This document shows, in pieces, positions 34,564 through 43,059 of a stretch of 64,000 nucleotides of DNA. Position numbers and translations under genes: made by a program. How positions within the stretch are numbered: position 1 is the first letter of the stretch; each line of letters starts with the position of its first letter. Under the pieces are notes generated by a model, which made no database searches, was not told the origin of the DNA, and saw nothing but the letters and a program-made list of their open reading frames with translations. The stretch is from Paenibacillus paridis (GTDB lineage: Bacteria; Bacillota; Bacilli; Paenibacillales; Paenibacillaceae): contig NZ_VCIX01000085.1 of NCBI RefSeq assembly GCF_006345825.1, positions 1-64,000 on the forward strand. The letters run 5' to 3'.

Positions 34564-36354
34564 TTATTTCGTCAACTGTTCCATTTGGCCAATGAGTTCC
34601 TCGAATACGCTCATCGCTTGCTCGATCGGCTCTGGAGATGACATGTCAACGCCAGCCTTCTTCAAAATATTAATGGAGAAGTCACTGCCGCCACTCTTCA
34701 AGAAACCAAGGTATCGGTCAACGGCAGGCTGGCCTTCCTCCAAAATTTGCTTGGAGAAGCTGGTAGCGGCAGAGAAGCCTGTCGCGTATTTGTATACGTA
34801 GAAGCTGTTGTAGAAATGCGGGATGCGCGCCCATTCCATTTCAATGTCCTTGTCGATGACCATGCCTGGCCCGTAATATTGAACGTTGAGGTCATAGTAG
34901 ATTTTGCTTAAATCCTGCGGCGTGAGCGATTCGCCTTGTTCCGAGCGCTCATGAATGATTTTCTCGAATTCAGCAAACATCGTTTGGCGGAAGACGGTAG
35001 TCCGGAACTGGTCGGCATAATACGTCAGCAGGTACATTTTTTCTTTCGCATCAGTTGATTTGCCCAATAGATAGTCCATGAGCAGTGCTTCGTTTAACGT
35101 AGAAGCTACTTCTGCAAGGAAAATGGTATATTGCGCGTCGCGGTAGTTTTGATTCGTATCCGAATAATGCGAATGCAGCGCATGGCCCATTTCATGGGTT
35201 AGCGTGAACATGCTGTTTAAGTTGTCGTTGTGGTTGAGCAGCACGTAAGGATGCGTTCCGAAAGCGCCCCAGCTGTATGCGCCGCTGCGTTTGCCTTCAT
35301 TCTCATACACGTCGATCCAGCCGTTGTCGAAGCCATCCTGCAAGACTTTCAAATAGTCATCGCCAAGCGGCTTCAGGCTTTCGCTTACGGTTTTTTTCGC
35401 TTCTTCATATGTGATATTTAGTTTGAACTCGTCTACGAGCGGCGCAAACAAATCGTACATATGAAGCTCATCAAGGCCCAGCAGCTTTTTGCGAAGATCC
35501 ATGTAACGGTGCATCAGCGGCAAATGCTTGTGAATGGTATCAATGAGGTTCGTGTAAACTTCCTTCGGAATGTTATCGCCATATAGAGACATATCAAGAA
35601 CGGAATCGTATTTACGTGCTTTGGAATAGAAGATATTTTTTGTTACGTTTGAGGTCAGCGTAGTTGCAAGCGTATTTTTTAGTTTGCCGTAAGTTTCGTA
35701 CACCGCTTTAAACGCTTCGCGGCGCACATTCTGGTCGCTGCTTTCAAGAAACTGTATGTAGCTGCCATGGGTCAGTTCAACTTCTTCGCCATTTTCATTT
35801 TTTACTTTAGGGAATTTAAGATCCGCATTATTCAGCATGCTGAATACGGTGCCGGGAGCGGAGCTGATATTGCCGACTTGGGCAAGCAGCGCTTCTTCGT
35901 CTTTCGATAAAATATGGGCCTTCTGGCGGCGCATCTCTTCGAGTGTATGGCGATATTTTGCTACTGACGCATCCGAGATAAACGCATCGAGCTTCTCGTC
36001 AGAGAGGCTAAGTACCTCAGGAGTTATGAAGGAAAGCGCTTCGCCGGACTCGACGCTAATTTTTTTGGATTTATCCGATAGAGATTGGTAAGCGGCCTCT
36101 GCGGTGTCCTCGTGATGCTTCATATTGGCATAAACATATAGTCGCTCCACATGCAAGGAGAGCTCATCCTCAAGCTCGAAGCAGGCCTTGAGCTGTTCAA
36201 CGTTATCTAGCTTGCCTTGATATTCGGGAACCTTCTTGATTAGCGCCTTCGCCTCTGCAAATTCCTTATCCCAAGCGGCTTGGCTTTCAAATAAATCCTC
36301 AAGCTTCCAGCGGGTCTCAGGTGCGGATTCTGAACGTTTCAATACGTGACTCAT
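34564..36354 (-). CDS. pepF: Oligoendopeptidase F
   Basis: This 596-residue zinc peptidase of family M3B has the metal site THEMGHALH near residue 387, followed by a downstream glutamate helix (EVASTLNEALL). It degrades short peptides in the cytoplasm. The ATG at 36354 has AAGGAGG six bases upstream and gives the family's usual length (about 600). The frame stays open upstream to a second well-placed start at 36474 that would add a signal-peptide-like segment (separate entry). A strong terminator follows the gene. Confidence 0.92.
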   Translation of the reverse strand: MSHVLKRSESAPETRWKLEDLFESQAAWDKEFAEAKALIKKVPEYQGKLDNVEQLKACFELEDELSLHVERLYVYANMKHHEDTAEAAYQSLSDKSKKISVESGEALSFITPEVLSLSDEKLDAFISDASVAKYRHTLEEMRRQKAHILSKDEEALLAQVGNISSAPGTVFSMLNNADLKFPKVKNENGEEVELTHGSYIQFLESSDQNVRREAFKAVYETYGKLKNTLATTLTSNVTKNIFYSKARKYDSVLDMSLYGDNIPKEVYTNLIDTIHKHLPLMHRYMDLRKKLLGLDELHMYDLFAPLVDEFKLNITYEEAKKTVSESLKPLGDDYLKVLQDGFDNGWIDVYENEGKRSGAYSWGAFGTHPYVLLNHNDNLNSMFTLTHEMGHALHSHYSDTNQNYRDAQYTIFLAEVASTLNEALLMDYLLGKSTDAKEKMYLLTYYADQFRTTVFRQTMFAEFEKIIHERSEQGESLTPQDLSKIYYDLNVQYYGPGMVIDKDIEMEWARIPHFYNSFYVYKYATGFSAATSFSKQILEEGQPAVDRYLGFLKSGGSDFSINILKKAGVDMSSPEPIEQAMSVFEELIGQMEQLTK

Positions 36355-36474
36355 CGAATTCCTCCTTGGTATGGATAAGGTTGGTATGGAATGTCCGGAT
36401 TGCGCTGCATTATCTTTGGAGACTGCAGCACCCGGTACAAGGCTTAAAGCGAGCATCAGGGAGAGCCATTTCAT
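36355..36474 (-). other. In-frame signal-peptide-like extension of pepF
   Basis: An ATG at 36474 lies six bases after GAGGTGATG-type ribosome sequence (AGGTGAT complements the 16S 3' end) and reads in frame into pepF without a stop. Its 40 codons begin MKWLSLMLALSLVPGAAVS, a lysine plus a hydrophobic core with a possible AVS cleavage site. This could yield a secreted 636-residue form besides the cytoplasmic one. Chance read-through of a relic is the alternative. Confidence 0.55.
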
Positions 36475-36549
36475 CCAGTCATCACCTCGGGACACAGTTT
36501 GTGAGTACTATGTCCGAAGGGTGCGAAGAATATGCAATCGACTGCTCGT

Positions 36550-36732
36550 TTATGCCGTGCCCATTGTGAAAAAGGCGTAAACGATAAGAAAAAACGCAAA
36601 AGCAATAAATGCGATCGATACCAAAGCAAGGCCGCGGCGCATGCCGGGCGGCAAGGAGTCACGTTTCATAATGACAATGGCTCCGAGCGAGAAGGCAGCA
36701 ATAATAAATATAACTGAAGCAGTAGCATCCAT
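36550..36732 (-). CDS. Small two-helix membrane protein
   Basis: This 60-residue protein has two hydrophobic segments (VIFIIAAFSLGAIVIM and LALVSIAFIAFAFFLIVYAFF) separated by a basic loop with RDSLPPGMRRG. AGGAGG lies twelve bases before the chosen ATG; an ATG at 36762 would add ten residues. I do not recognise a family. Placement upstream of pepF on the same strand suggests possible co-transcription. Confidence 0.65.
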   Translation of the reverse strand: MDATASVIFIIAAFSLGAIVIMKRDSLPPGMRRGLALVSIAFIAFAFFLIVYAFFTMGTA

Positions 36733-36862
36733 CTGGTGGTAAAGCCTCCTGACCATAAACAAACCGAACCGGCAGCGCTATATTGGTACCTATGCGGTGC
36801 CTGGTTACGATATGTTCGCCATAATGGGCAAAATTTCCTCCTGCTAGGAAGAAGCTGCCGGA

Positions 36863-37096
36863 TTAAACTTCTTTCAAAGCACGCATAATTGCTTCCAGTT
36901 CCTCTTCACGGCCGACGAAGTCGGAAGCGCGATAACGATTCTGTGCCCAGTGGAGCATTTCGGGACGGCTAATAAACGTGTGCGTATCTTCTCCCCATTG
37001 ATCGGATATTTCCCGAACAATCAGCGTTTTGCCTTGCACTTCAACCGTCAGCATATTGTATTTGTCGGTCTTGTAAATTTCGTGTTTTTTAAACAT
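36863..37096 (-). CDS. Conserved-looking small hypothetical protein
   Basis: This 77-residue soluble protein, rich in charged residues, contains VEVQGKTLIVREISDQW and a glutamate-rich C-terminus (REEELEAIMRALKEV). The ATG at 37096 is preferred because AAGGGTG lies upstream; the in-frame GTG at 37108 overlaps that site. It is divergent from the methyltransferase gene. I do not recognise the family. Confidence 0.65.
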   Translation of the reverse strand: MFKKHEIYKTDKYNMLTVEVQGKTLIVREISDQWGEDTHTFISRPEMLHWAQNRYRASDFVGREEELEAIMRALKEV

Positions 37097-37241
37097 GCAG
37101 TTTTTCACCCTTTGAGTAGTTAATTATGGTATTCTTATCATCATAGCCATTATGGAGGCTGTAATCAATACGCCAGCGCAAGAAGCGGGCAAAGACGAGA
37201 CGAGTTTTGCTGAGATGAGACGAGATGAGGAGAGTGTAAGT

Positions 37242-37943
37242 ATGGGTAAGCAGAGCTATGAGCAAATTGGCGTTGCCATGACATGCAGAAGCTTCGAGGA
37301 GTATGTTCGCATGTTTGATTTGCAGCCAGCGGATTTAGAGAAAGGTTTGCTGCTCGATGTCGCGGCCGGAGGCTCGTCCTTTACTGCCGAGGCCAATGCG
37401 AAAGGATATTCTGCTTTTGCGGTCGATCCCCGCTACGGTGCCGGGATTCAGGAATGGATTGGAGAAGCATCAGAGGAAATCGAGACCTCGACTGCCAAGC
37501 TTATAAAGCTGCAGGACCAATTCGATTGGAGCTACTACGGATCGATTGAAAATCACAAGTCGGGCAGAGAAGCGTCGCTTGAGCTTTTTGCTTCACATGT
37601 GAAGGATAATAAATATCATGATCGCTATATAGATGGCAAGCTTCCAGAGCTGCCCTTTCCTGATGATACCTTTTCATTAGTGCTTTGCAGCCATTTTATG
37701 TTCTTATATGCCAATCAATTTGGGCCGGATTTCCATGAAAAAGCGATATTGGAGCTCATGCGCATTTGCAAGCCGGGAGGACAAATTCGGATTTATCCGC
37801 TTATTTCATTAAGCTGGGAGCCGTATGCGGAGCTGGAGGCGTTACTGGAGACGATTGGAACCAATGGGGGCAGAGTAGAATTACTTGCTTCGGACCTTCC
37901 ATTCATTCCTTCTTCTAGGCAATTTATGCGAATTTTACTTTAA
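37242..37943 (+). CDS. Class I SAM-dependent methyltransferase
   Basis: This 233-residue protein has motif I LLLDVAAGGSSFTAEA, an acidic AVDPRYG at the end of strand 2, and DDTFSLVLCSHFMF for motif IV, followed by GGQIRIYPL. AGGAGAG lies just before the ATG at 37242; an in-frame ATG at 37152 lacks a good ribosome site. The substrate is unknown. It precedes the cold shock gene, whose promoter begins at its stop codon. Confidence 0.8.
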   Translation: MGKQSYEQIGVAMTCRSFEEYVRMFDLQPADLEKGLLLDVAAGGSSFTAEANAKGYSAFAVDPRYGAGIQEWIGEASEEIETSTAKLIKLQDQFDWSYYGSIENHKSGREASLELFASHVKDNKYHDRYIDGKLPELPFPDDTFSLVLCSHFMFLYANQFGPDFHEKAILELMRICKPGGQIRIYPLISLSWEPYAELEALLETIGTNGGRVELLASDLPFIPSSRQFMRILL

Positions 37944-37972
37944 TTGCTTTTTCTGTTTTGGATCGCTATAAT
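37944..37972 (+). promoter_or_regulatory. Promoter of the cold shock gene
   Basis: TTGCTT (37944-37949) and TATAAT (37967-37972) are separated by 17 bases. Transcription would begin near 37979, leaving a leader of about 43 bases with a short GCCG/CGGC hairpin. Confidence 0.7.
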
Positions 37973-38021
37973 AATTTTACTCGCCGTGCAAAGCGGCGGT
38001 CATATTTAGGAGGTTGTTCAA

Positions 38022-38219
38022 TTGAAAGGAACAGTTAAATGGTTTAACGCGGAGAAAGGCTATGGCTTTATCCAAACAGAGGGCGGAGAAGATGTATTTG
38101 TACATTTCTCAGCTATTCAAAGCGAAGGTTTCAAATCTTTGGATGAGGGGCAAGCGGTCGAATTCGACATTACTGAGGGTAACCGCGGTGCGCAAGCGGC
38201 CAACGTCACTAAACTATAG
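38022..38219 (+). CDS. Cold shock protein (CspA/CspB family)
   Basis: This 65-residue single OB-fold protein binds single-stranded RNA and DNA. RNP1 (KGYGFIQ) and RNP2 (DVFVHFSAI) are intact. The start is TTG with AGGAGG eight bases upstream, giving the family's usual length and the typical [17 protein letters not shown]-terminus. It acts as an RNA chaperone at low temperature or in growth transitions. It has its own promoter and terminator and is therefore monocistronic. Confidence 0.96.
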   Translation: MKGTVKWFNAEKGYGFIQTEGGEDVFVHFSAIQSEGFKSLDEGQAVEFDITEGNRGAQAANVTKL

Positions 38220-38240
38220 AAACATTTTGCGATGCAATGG

Positions 38241-38273
38241 AGAAGGCCCCCTGGTGACAGGGGGCCTTTTCTT
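38241..38273 (+). terminator. Terminator of the cold shock gene
   Basis: AAGGCCCCCTG and CAGGGGGCCTT form an 11-bp stem with a 4-base loop, followed by TTCTT. Confidence 0.93.
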
Positions 38274-38409
38274 ATAGAGACGGCGTAGCCGTTTCTTCTT
38301 GCCTTGTTTTAACCGCTGCCCATATGTCAATTAAGCTTACTTTCATTGACCAAGTCCCGCTTGCAATGATAAACTGTTGCTTGGAAACTTTGTCAGGGGA
38401 GCGAGCATA

Positions 38410-39129
38410 ATGAAATTTAAATTGTTCAAAGACCGTAAAGGGAAGGCCGATCAGGCTAAAAATAACAAGTTCGTCAAACTCGGACGAGAGATTTACGTTC
38501 AAGCACGCAGAGGCGGGCCAAATCCGGATGCAAACTTTGGTCTGAAGACGGCGATTGCCAATGCAAGAGCTGAGCAAATGCCGAATGATAATATTGAACG
38601 TGCGATCAAGAAGGCAGCAGGCGCTGGCGACGGCGTTGAATACGATGACATTATGTACGAAGGCTATGGCCCCGGAGGCGTAGCGATCATGGTTAAATGT
38701 TTGACGGACAACCGTAACCGTACGGCTGCCGACGTCCGTTCCGCGTTCAATAAACGCGGCGGAAACATGGGCGAGAGTGGCTGCGTTGGCTACATGTTCG
38801 ATCACAAAGGCCTGCTGGTCGTTGACCGTGAAGTGCATGAAGCGGACGAGGACACGATGATGATGGTCGCACTTGAGGCTGGAGCCGAGGATGTCGTCGT
38901 CAATGATGATAGCTTTGAGATATTGACTCACCCTCATGAATTTGAGCAAGTGAAAAATGCGCTGGAGAAGGAAGGTTATTCCTTCGTAAATGCAGGCGTT
39001 CGCTGGCTGCCGCAAAATATCGTTAAGGTTGATGGCGAGAATGCGGACAAGCTGCTCAAAATGATGGATGCGTTTGAAGATAATGATGATGTGCAGGACG
39101 TATATTCTAATTTTGAAATTGTCGAATAA
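38410..39129 (+). CDS. YebC/PmpR-family regulator or translation factor
   Basis: This 239-residue protein is of the YebC/PmpR (TACO1-like) family. Typical segments are NNKFVKLGREIYVQARRGGPNPDANFGL, NVERAIKKAAG-like NIERAIKK, EGYGPGGVAIMVKCLTDNRNRT and GVRWLPQNIVKVDGE. Some members regulate transcription, and YebC has been linked to relief of ribosome stalling at proline-rich stretches. AGGGGAG lies before the ATG at 38410; an in-frame TTG at 38377 is less likely. It is cytoplasmic. Confidence 0.93.
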   Translation: MKFKLFKDRKGKADQAKNNKFVKLGREIYVQARRGGPNPDANFGLKTAIANARAEQMPNDNIERAIKKAAGAGDGVEYDDIMYEGYGPGGVAIMVKCLTDNRNRTAADVRSAFNKRGGNMGESGCVGYMFDHKGLLVVDREVHEADEDTMMMVALEAGAEDVVVNDDSFEILTHPHEFEQVKNALEKEGYSFVNAGVRWLPQNIVKVDGENADKLLKMMDAFEDNDDVQDVYSNFEIVE

Positions 39130-39151
39130 GCGGATGGATTCATTTATCGAC

Positions 39152-39206
39152 TAATAAGGCTGCTGCGCGCGTGTATGGAACACGCTGCGCAGCAGCCTTA
39201 TTTTGG
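39152..39206. terminator. Bidirectional terminator
   Basis: AATAAGGCTGCTGCGC and GCGCAGCAGCCTTATT form a long stem, extended by GTGT/AACAC pairing, with T-runs on both strands. It separates the YebC-type gene from the convergent MFS gene. Confidence 0.92.
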
Positions 39207-39211
39207 TAGGA

Positions 39212-40399
39212 TTAGCGTTCTGTCCGGCTGAAATAGTAACGTGCGAGGAAGGCTGCGGCTGCGACGATCGCAAATCCTGCACCCATTTTGAAAAAAGCCT
39301 CGCGCCCGAAATGCTCATAAACGTAGCCGCCGAACATTCCGCTGATCACGCCTGCAAGTCCGGTCCAGATAACGGCATACACCGCTTGCCCGGAAGCTCG
39401 GTATTCATCCGGTATGAGCCTGGACAGGTAGCGCAGGGCGGTAGAGAAGTAGATGCCAAACGAAATGCTATGCATCGCCTGAGTGGCAACTACCCAGCGC
39501 GGATCTTGAATATCGCTGAGAAGCCACAGTCTGACTGCGTACATGATGGATGCGATCATCAGCAGCGGAAGCTCCTTGAACTTGTGTCCATACTTGCCTA
39601 GCAGGAACAAAATCGGGATCTCGCTTAATGCTGATACAAGCCAAGCGAGACCAACGAGGGAATCACTGGCGCCCATGTGGCGCATGGTTACGGCTAGGAA
39701 GCCCTCGTACATCCGGTGAGGGATGGAGATTGTCAGAATGATCAGGAAAAACAGCAGCACATCCCTTTGCCGCAGCAGCTTGAAGAAGCCAGAAAAGTCT
39801 ATTTTGCGGGCACTCCCTTGATAATCCCTGATCCTCGTCGTCAACATCAGCGTAATAGCGATGGTGCACAGTGCCAGCGGAAGCGTCCAAGTAGAGCCGA
39901 TCTCCTTCAGAATCAGTCCGAAAGTATAAGCGGTTACCGCAAAGCCAAGGGAGCCGAATATTCGAACCAGTGCATAAGGGGTTCCCGTGTATTGGCTTGA
40001 TAATAGCAGCAAGCTGTCACTCAGCGGGTTAATCGGTGTTTGGAAAAAATAAAAGCCCATCATCACAAGGCAAACAAGGGCAAAGTTTTCGATTGGAAAT
40101 AAAAGGGAAATCATGACGAGCTGTCCGAACAATAGTAGCATAAGCAGCTTCTTAATTGTTCTATACTTGTCGCTGGCCATTCCCATGATGATATTTGCAA
40201 AAATGGAGATGAAAGGCCCAGTCGAATAGATGATGCCGATTTGCTGCTCTGAAAATCCTCTATCTAAGAAGTACAGCGGTATGAAGGAAACAACCATCGC
40301 GGCGGTAGAATAAGCCGAGAAGCTATATATTCGAAGCGCTGTTGTTTCCTTCCGCGCGTTTGCCGATCTCTCTGCCTCGGCGAGGCCAGGTGTATCCAT
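39212..40399 (-). CDS. MFS transporter
   Basis: This 395-residue protein has about twelve membrane helices in two halves and resembles the MFS_1-like / nucleoside-proton symporter and phenylpropionate permease group. MGMASDKYRTIKKL matches the conserved loop 2-3 motif. GGAGTGAG precedes the ATG. It is transcribed divergently from the small gene at 40533. The substrate is unknown. Confidence 0.85.
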   Translation of the reverse strand: MDTPGLAEAERSANARKETTALRIYSFSAYSTAAMVVSFIPLYFLDRGFSEQQIGIIYSTGPFISIFANIIMGMASDKYRTIKKLLMLLLFGQLVMISLLFPIENFALVCLVMMGFYFFQTPINPLSDSLLLLSSQYTGTPYALVRIFGSLGFAVTAYTFGLILKEIGSTWTLPLALCTIAITLMLTTRIRDYQGSARKIDFSGFFKLLRQRDVLLFFLIILTISIPHRMYEGFLAVTMRHMGASDSLVGLAWLVSALSEIPILFLLGKYGHKFKELPLLMIASIMYAVRLWLLSDIQDPRWVVATQAMHSISFGIYFSTALRYLSRLIPDEYRASGQAVYAVIWTGLAGVISGMFGGYVYEHFGREAFFKMGAGFAIVAAAAFLARYYFSRTER

Positions 40400-40532
40400 T
40401 GCTGCAAGCTCACTCCGTCTCTGTTGTAAACAATATGCATATCAGTATAGCATGGATCGGCATTCGGACCAATCCGATTTGAAGCTGGATTATTGTCTGT
40501 CGAAATGGTACATTTAGATGTGGAGGTTTACA

Positions 40533-40850
40533 ATGGGAGCTTATCGTTTTGACTGGAATGAACGGCTTCGGATCCGTATTCCCGTGCTGGAAATGGAATG
40601 GGAGCAGTATAAGGCAGTTGACCAGCTTGCCATTATTGAGCAATGGGAGCTGATCCGTGGAACAATTCCTGACCGCGTCATGGAGTTTGAGCGGGATATT
40701 CATGTAAAGCAAGCTCAGTTGTTTGAAGAAGACAGCTTTGAGCAATCCTGTATACTAAACTATGAAATTGCCGATTATGCCAGTAGGATCAACGATCTCC
40801 ATATTTGGTATCGGATTGATCAGCAGTTGGAATCGCGTCGGCATTCATGA
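40533..40850 (+). CDS. Hypothetical acidic helical protein
   Basis: This 105-residue protein is rich in Trp, Glu and Arg and predicted mainly helical (NERLRIRIPVLEMEWEQY, FERDIHVKQAQLFEED, NDLHIWYRIDQQLE). GGAGG lies eight bases before the ATG. It precedes the YtpB-type gene by 23 bases on the same strand, so co-transcription is likely. I do not recognise a family. There is no signal peptide or membrane helix. Confidence 0.75.
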   Translation: MGAYRFDWNERLRIRIPVLEMEWEQYKAVDQLAIIEQWELIRGTIPDRVMEFERDIHVKQAQLFEEDSFEQSCILNYEIADYASRINDLHIWYRIDQQLESRRHS

Positions 40851-40873
40851 ATTGGTTTAGTTAGGAGGGGTGC

Positions 40874-41959
40874 ATGTTGAGATTGACGACATTGACAGGC
40901 CACCGCGTGCCCAAAGGGCCACTAAAGCTAATGCACCGTGTGTACAAATATGTGCTGCCTGCTGTGGACTTAGAGCTCAAGGAACTGCGTTTGATGGCGC
41001 AGCGGATACCCGATGCCGAGCTGAGAATGCAGGCACTGGATAGCATGGATACCAAAAGGTTTCATTGCCAAGGAGGAAGCGTCTACGCTGCAGCCCATTT
41101 GGAGCAGAGGCATATTCTGATTCCGCTAATCGTGGCCCTGCAGACGATTAGCGACTATTTGGACAACCTGTGCGATCGGAGCACTTCGCAAGATCCGGAC
41201 GATTTTCGATTATTGCATCAATCGATGCTCGATGCGGTCAATCCCGAAGCGCAGCTTCAGGATTATTATGCATTGCGAGCAGAAAGGGACGATGGCGGCT
41301 ATTTGCATCATCTCATTCGGATCTGCCAACGTCAGGTTGCGTTGTTGCCTTCCTACCTAAGCGTACAGGAGCATGTTAGCGGGCTAGTTAGCCTCTACAG
41401 CGATTTGCAGGTGTACAAGCATATTCGCAAGGATCTGCGCGAACAATATTTGCTCGATTGGTGGGCGTTGCATTGCGAGGATTATCCGAATTTGCAATGG
41501 AATGAATTTGCAGCAGCAGCCGGCTCAACCCTGGGGATGTTTATGCTGTTTCTGGCAGCTAGTGAGGACGGACTGTCTGAAGCTGACGCGGCCGCAATCA
41601 AAAATATTTATTTTCCGCATGTGTGCGGGCTTCATATTTTGCTTGATTATCTCATTGATCAGGCGGAAGACCAAGCTGGCGGAGATCTTAACTTTTGCAA
41701 TTATTATGATAATGAAAGTCTGCTTGTTGAGCGCCTCGCCACTATCGTGAACCGGGCGCGTGAGGATGTGTTGCAGCTTCCTGCATCCCGTTTTCATCGT
41801 TTGATTATTGAAGGGCTTCTAGCCTTATATTTATCAGACCCGAAGGTCCGCCACCAGGCGGATGTTAGAGATGTCTCAAGGAGGCTAATGAAGAACAGCC
41901 CGCTTACGCGCCTGTTTTTCCTTATTAACAGCATCTGGATTCGGAAACAGCAAGCTTAA
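40874..41959 (+). CDS. ytpB: Tetraprenyl-beta-curcumene synthase-like terpene cyclase
   Basis: This 361-residue protein of the DUF2600/YtpB family makes the monocyclic C35 terpene tetraprenyl-beta-curcumene from heptaprenyl diphosphate in Bacillus. The metal-binding aspartate-rich region SDYLDNLCDR lies near residue 100, and a second acidic region LDYLIDQAEDQ lies near residue 258. AGGAGGGG precedes the ATG. No other sesquarterpene genes are nearby, which is usual for the family. It lies 30 bases upstream of the phosphofructokinase gene. Confidence 0.9.
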   Translation: MLRLTTLTGHRVPKGPLKLMHRVYKYVLPAVDLELKELRLMAQRIPDAELRMQALDSMDTKRFHCQGGSVYAAAHLEQRHILIPLIVALQTISDYLDNLCDRSTSQDPDDFRLLHQSMLDAVNPEAQLQDYYALRAERDDGGYLHHLIRICQRQVALLPSYLSVQEHVSGLVSLYSDLQVYKHIRKDLREQYLLDWWALHCEDYPNLQWNEFAAAAGSTLGMFMLFLAASEDGLSEADAAAIKNIYFPHVCGLHILLDYLIDQAEDQAGGDLNFCNYYDNESLLVERLATIVNRAREDVLQLPASRFHRLIIEGLLALYLSDPKVRHQADVRDVSRRLMKNSPLTRLFFLINSIWIRKQQA

Positions 41960-41989
41960 CTATAAATAAAAAATGTGGAGGAATGAAAC

Positions 41990-42958
41990 ATGTCTGCAGT
42001 CAAATCAATCGCAGTATTGACAAGCGGAGGAGATTCGCAAGGAATGAACGCAGCTGTAAGGGCTGTTGTAAGAAGCGCGCTATATTACGGATTGGATGTA
42101 TACGGTGTGCAGCGCGGATATCAAGGTCTAATTAACGATGATTTGCGTCAAATGGATTTGCGCAGCGTAGGCGATATTATTCAGCGTGGCGGAACGATTT
42201 TGCAAACAGCTAGATGCAAGGAGTTCGTTACGGCAGAAGGCCAGCAGCGAGGTGCTGAGGTGCTTCGCTCAAGAGGCATTGACGGCTTGGTCGTTATTGG
42301 CGGCGATGGCTCTTACCAAGGCGCGAACAAGCTGAGCAAGCTTGGCATTAAAACAATGGGGCTTCCAGGCACGATTGACAACGATATTCCATTCACCGAT
42401 ATCACGATCGGTTTTGACACGGCAGTTAGCATCGTAGTAGATGCAATTAACAAAATTCGCGATACGATGTCTTCGCATGAGCGTTCATCAATCGTGGAAG
42501 TTATGGGACGCCATTGCGGCGATATCGCTCTTCATGCAGGCCTTGCCAGTGGCGCAGAGACGATCCTTGTGCCGGAAGTGCCATTTGAGCTGTCTGAAGT
42601 TGCGGAGCGCATGAAGACGAATTTTGCCAAAGGCAAGCGTCATAGTATCATCGTCGTAGCAGAGGGTGCGGGCAAAGGCGAAGAGGTAGCTCAGCAAATC
42701 ACAGCAAACAGCGGTATCGAGCCGCGCGTAACGGTGCTTGGCCACATTCAGCGCGGCGGAACGCCGACAGCAATCGATCGGATTTTGGCAAGCCGTCTAG
42801 GCGACTTTGCGGTTAGACAGCTGATGGCTGGCGATTCAGGCAAAGCCTGCGGCGTCGTGCGGGGAGAACTTGTTACAACGGATATCGATAAGGTCGTTAA
42901 CACGAAGAAGCCTTTTGATATGGGCATGTATGAGCTCGCTCTTCGTCTATCCCAATAA
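41990..42958 (+). CDS. pfkA: 6-phosphofructokinase
   Basis: This 322-residue ATP-dependent enzyme phosphorylates fructose 6-phosphate in glycolysis. The nucleotide loop AVLTSGGDSQGMNAAV, GGDGSYQGA, the catalytic GTIDNDIP with its Asp, and MGRHCGDIA are intact. The Gly-Asp-Gly motif is of the ATP-dependent rather than the pyrophosphate type. GGAGG precedes the ATG. It follows ytpB closely without pyruvate kinase downstream, unlike the pfkA-pyk arrangement of Bacillus. Confidence 0.95.
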   Translation: MSAVKSIAVLTSGGDSQGMNAAVRAVVRSALYYGLDVYGVQRGYQGLINDDLRQMDLRSVGDIIQRGGTILQTARCKEFVTAEGQQRGAEVLRSRGIDGLVVIGGDGSYQGANKLSKLGIKTMGLPGTIDNDIPFTDITIGFDTAVSIVVDAINKIRDTMSSHERSSIVEVMGRHCGDIALHAGLASGAETILVPEVPFELSEVAERMKTNFAKGKRHSIIVVAEGAGKGEEVAQQITANSGIEPRVTVLGHIQRGGTPTAIDRILASRLGDFAVRQLMAGDSGKACGVVRGELVTTDIDKVVNTKKPFDMGMYELALRLSQ

Positions 42959-43008
42959 TAGGGATTAAAACCTTTATAAGTTAACACGCTTATAAATGCT
43001 TGTATTTC

Positions 43009-43050
43009 AAAAAAATCCACCCTTGCTTTCTCAGCGAGGGTGGATTTTTG
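43009..43050. terminator. Bidirectional terminator after pfkA
   Basis: AAAAATCCACCCT and AGGGTGGATTTTT form a 13-bp stem with T-runs on both strands. It lies between pfkA and the convergent DUF4015 gene. Confidence 0.93.
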
Positions 43051-43059
43051 CCGTTATGC

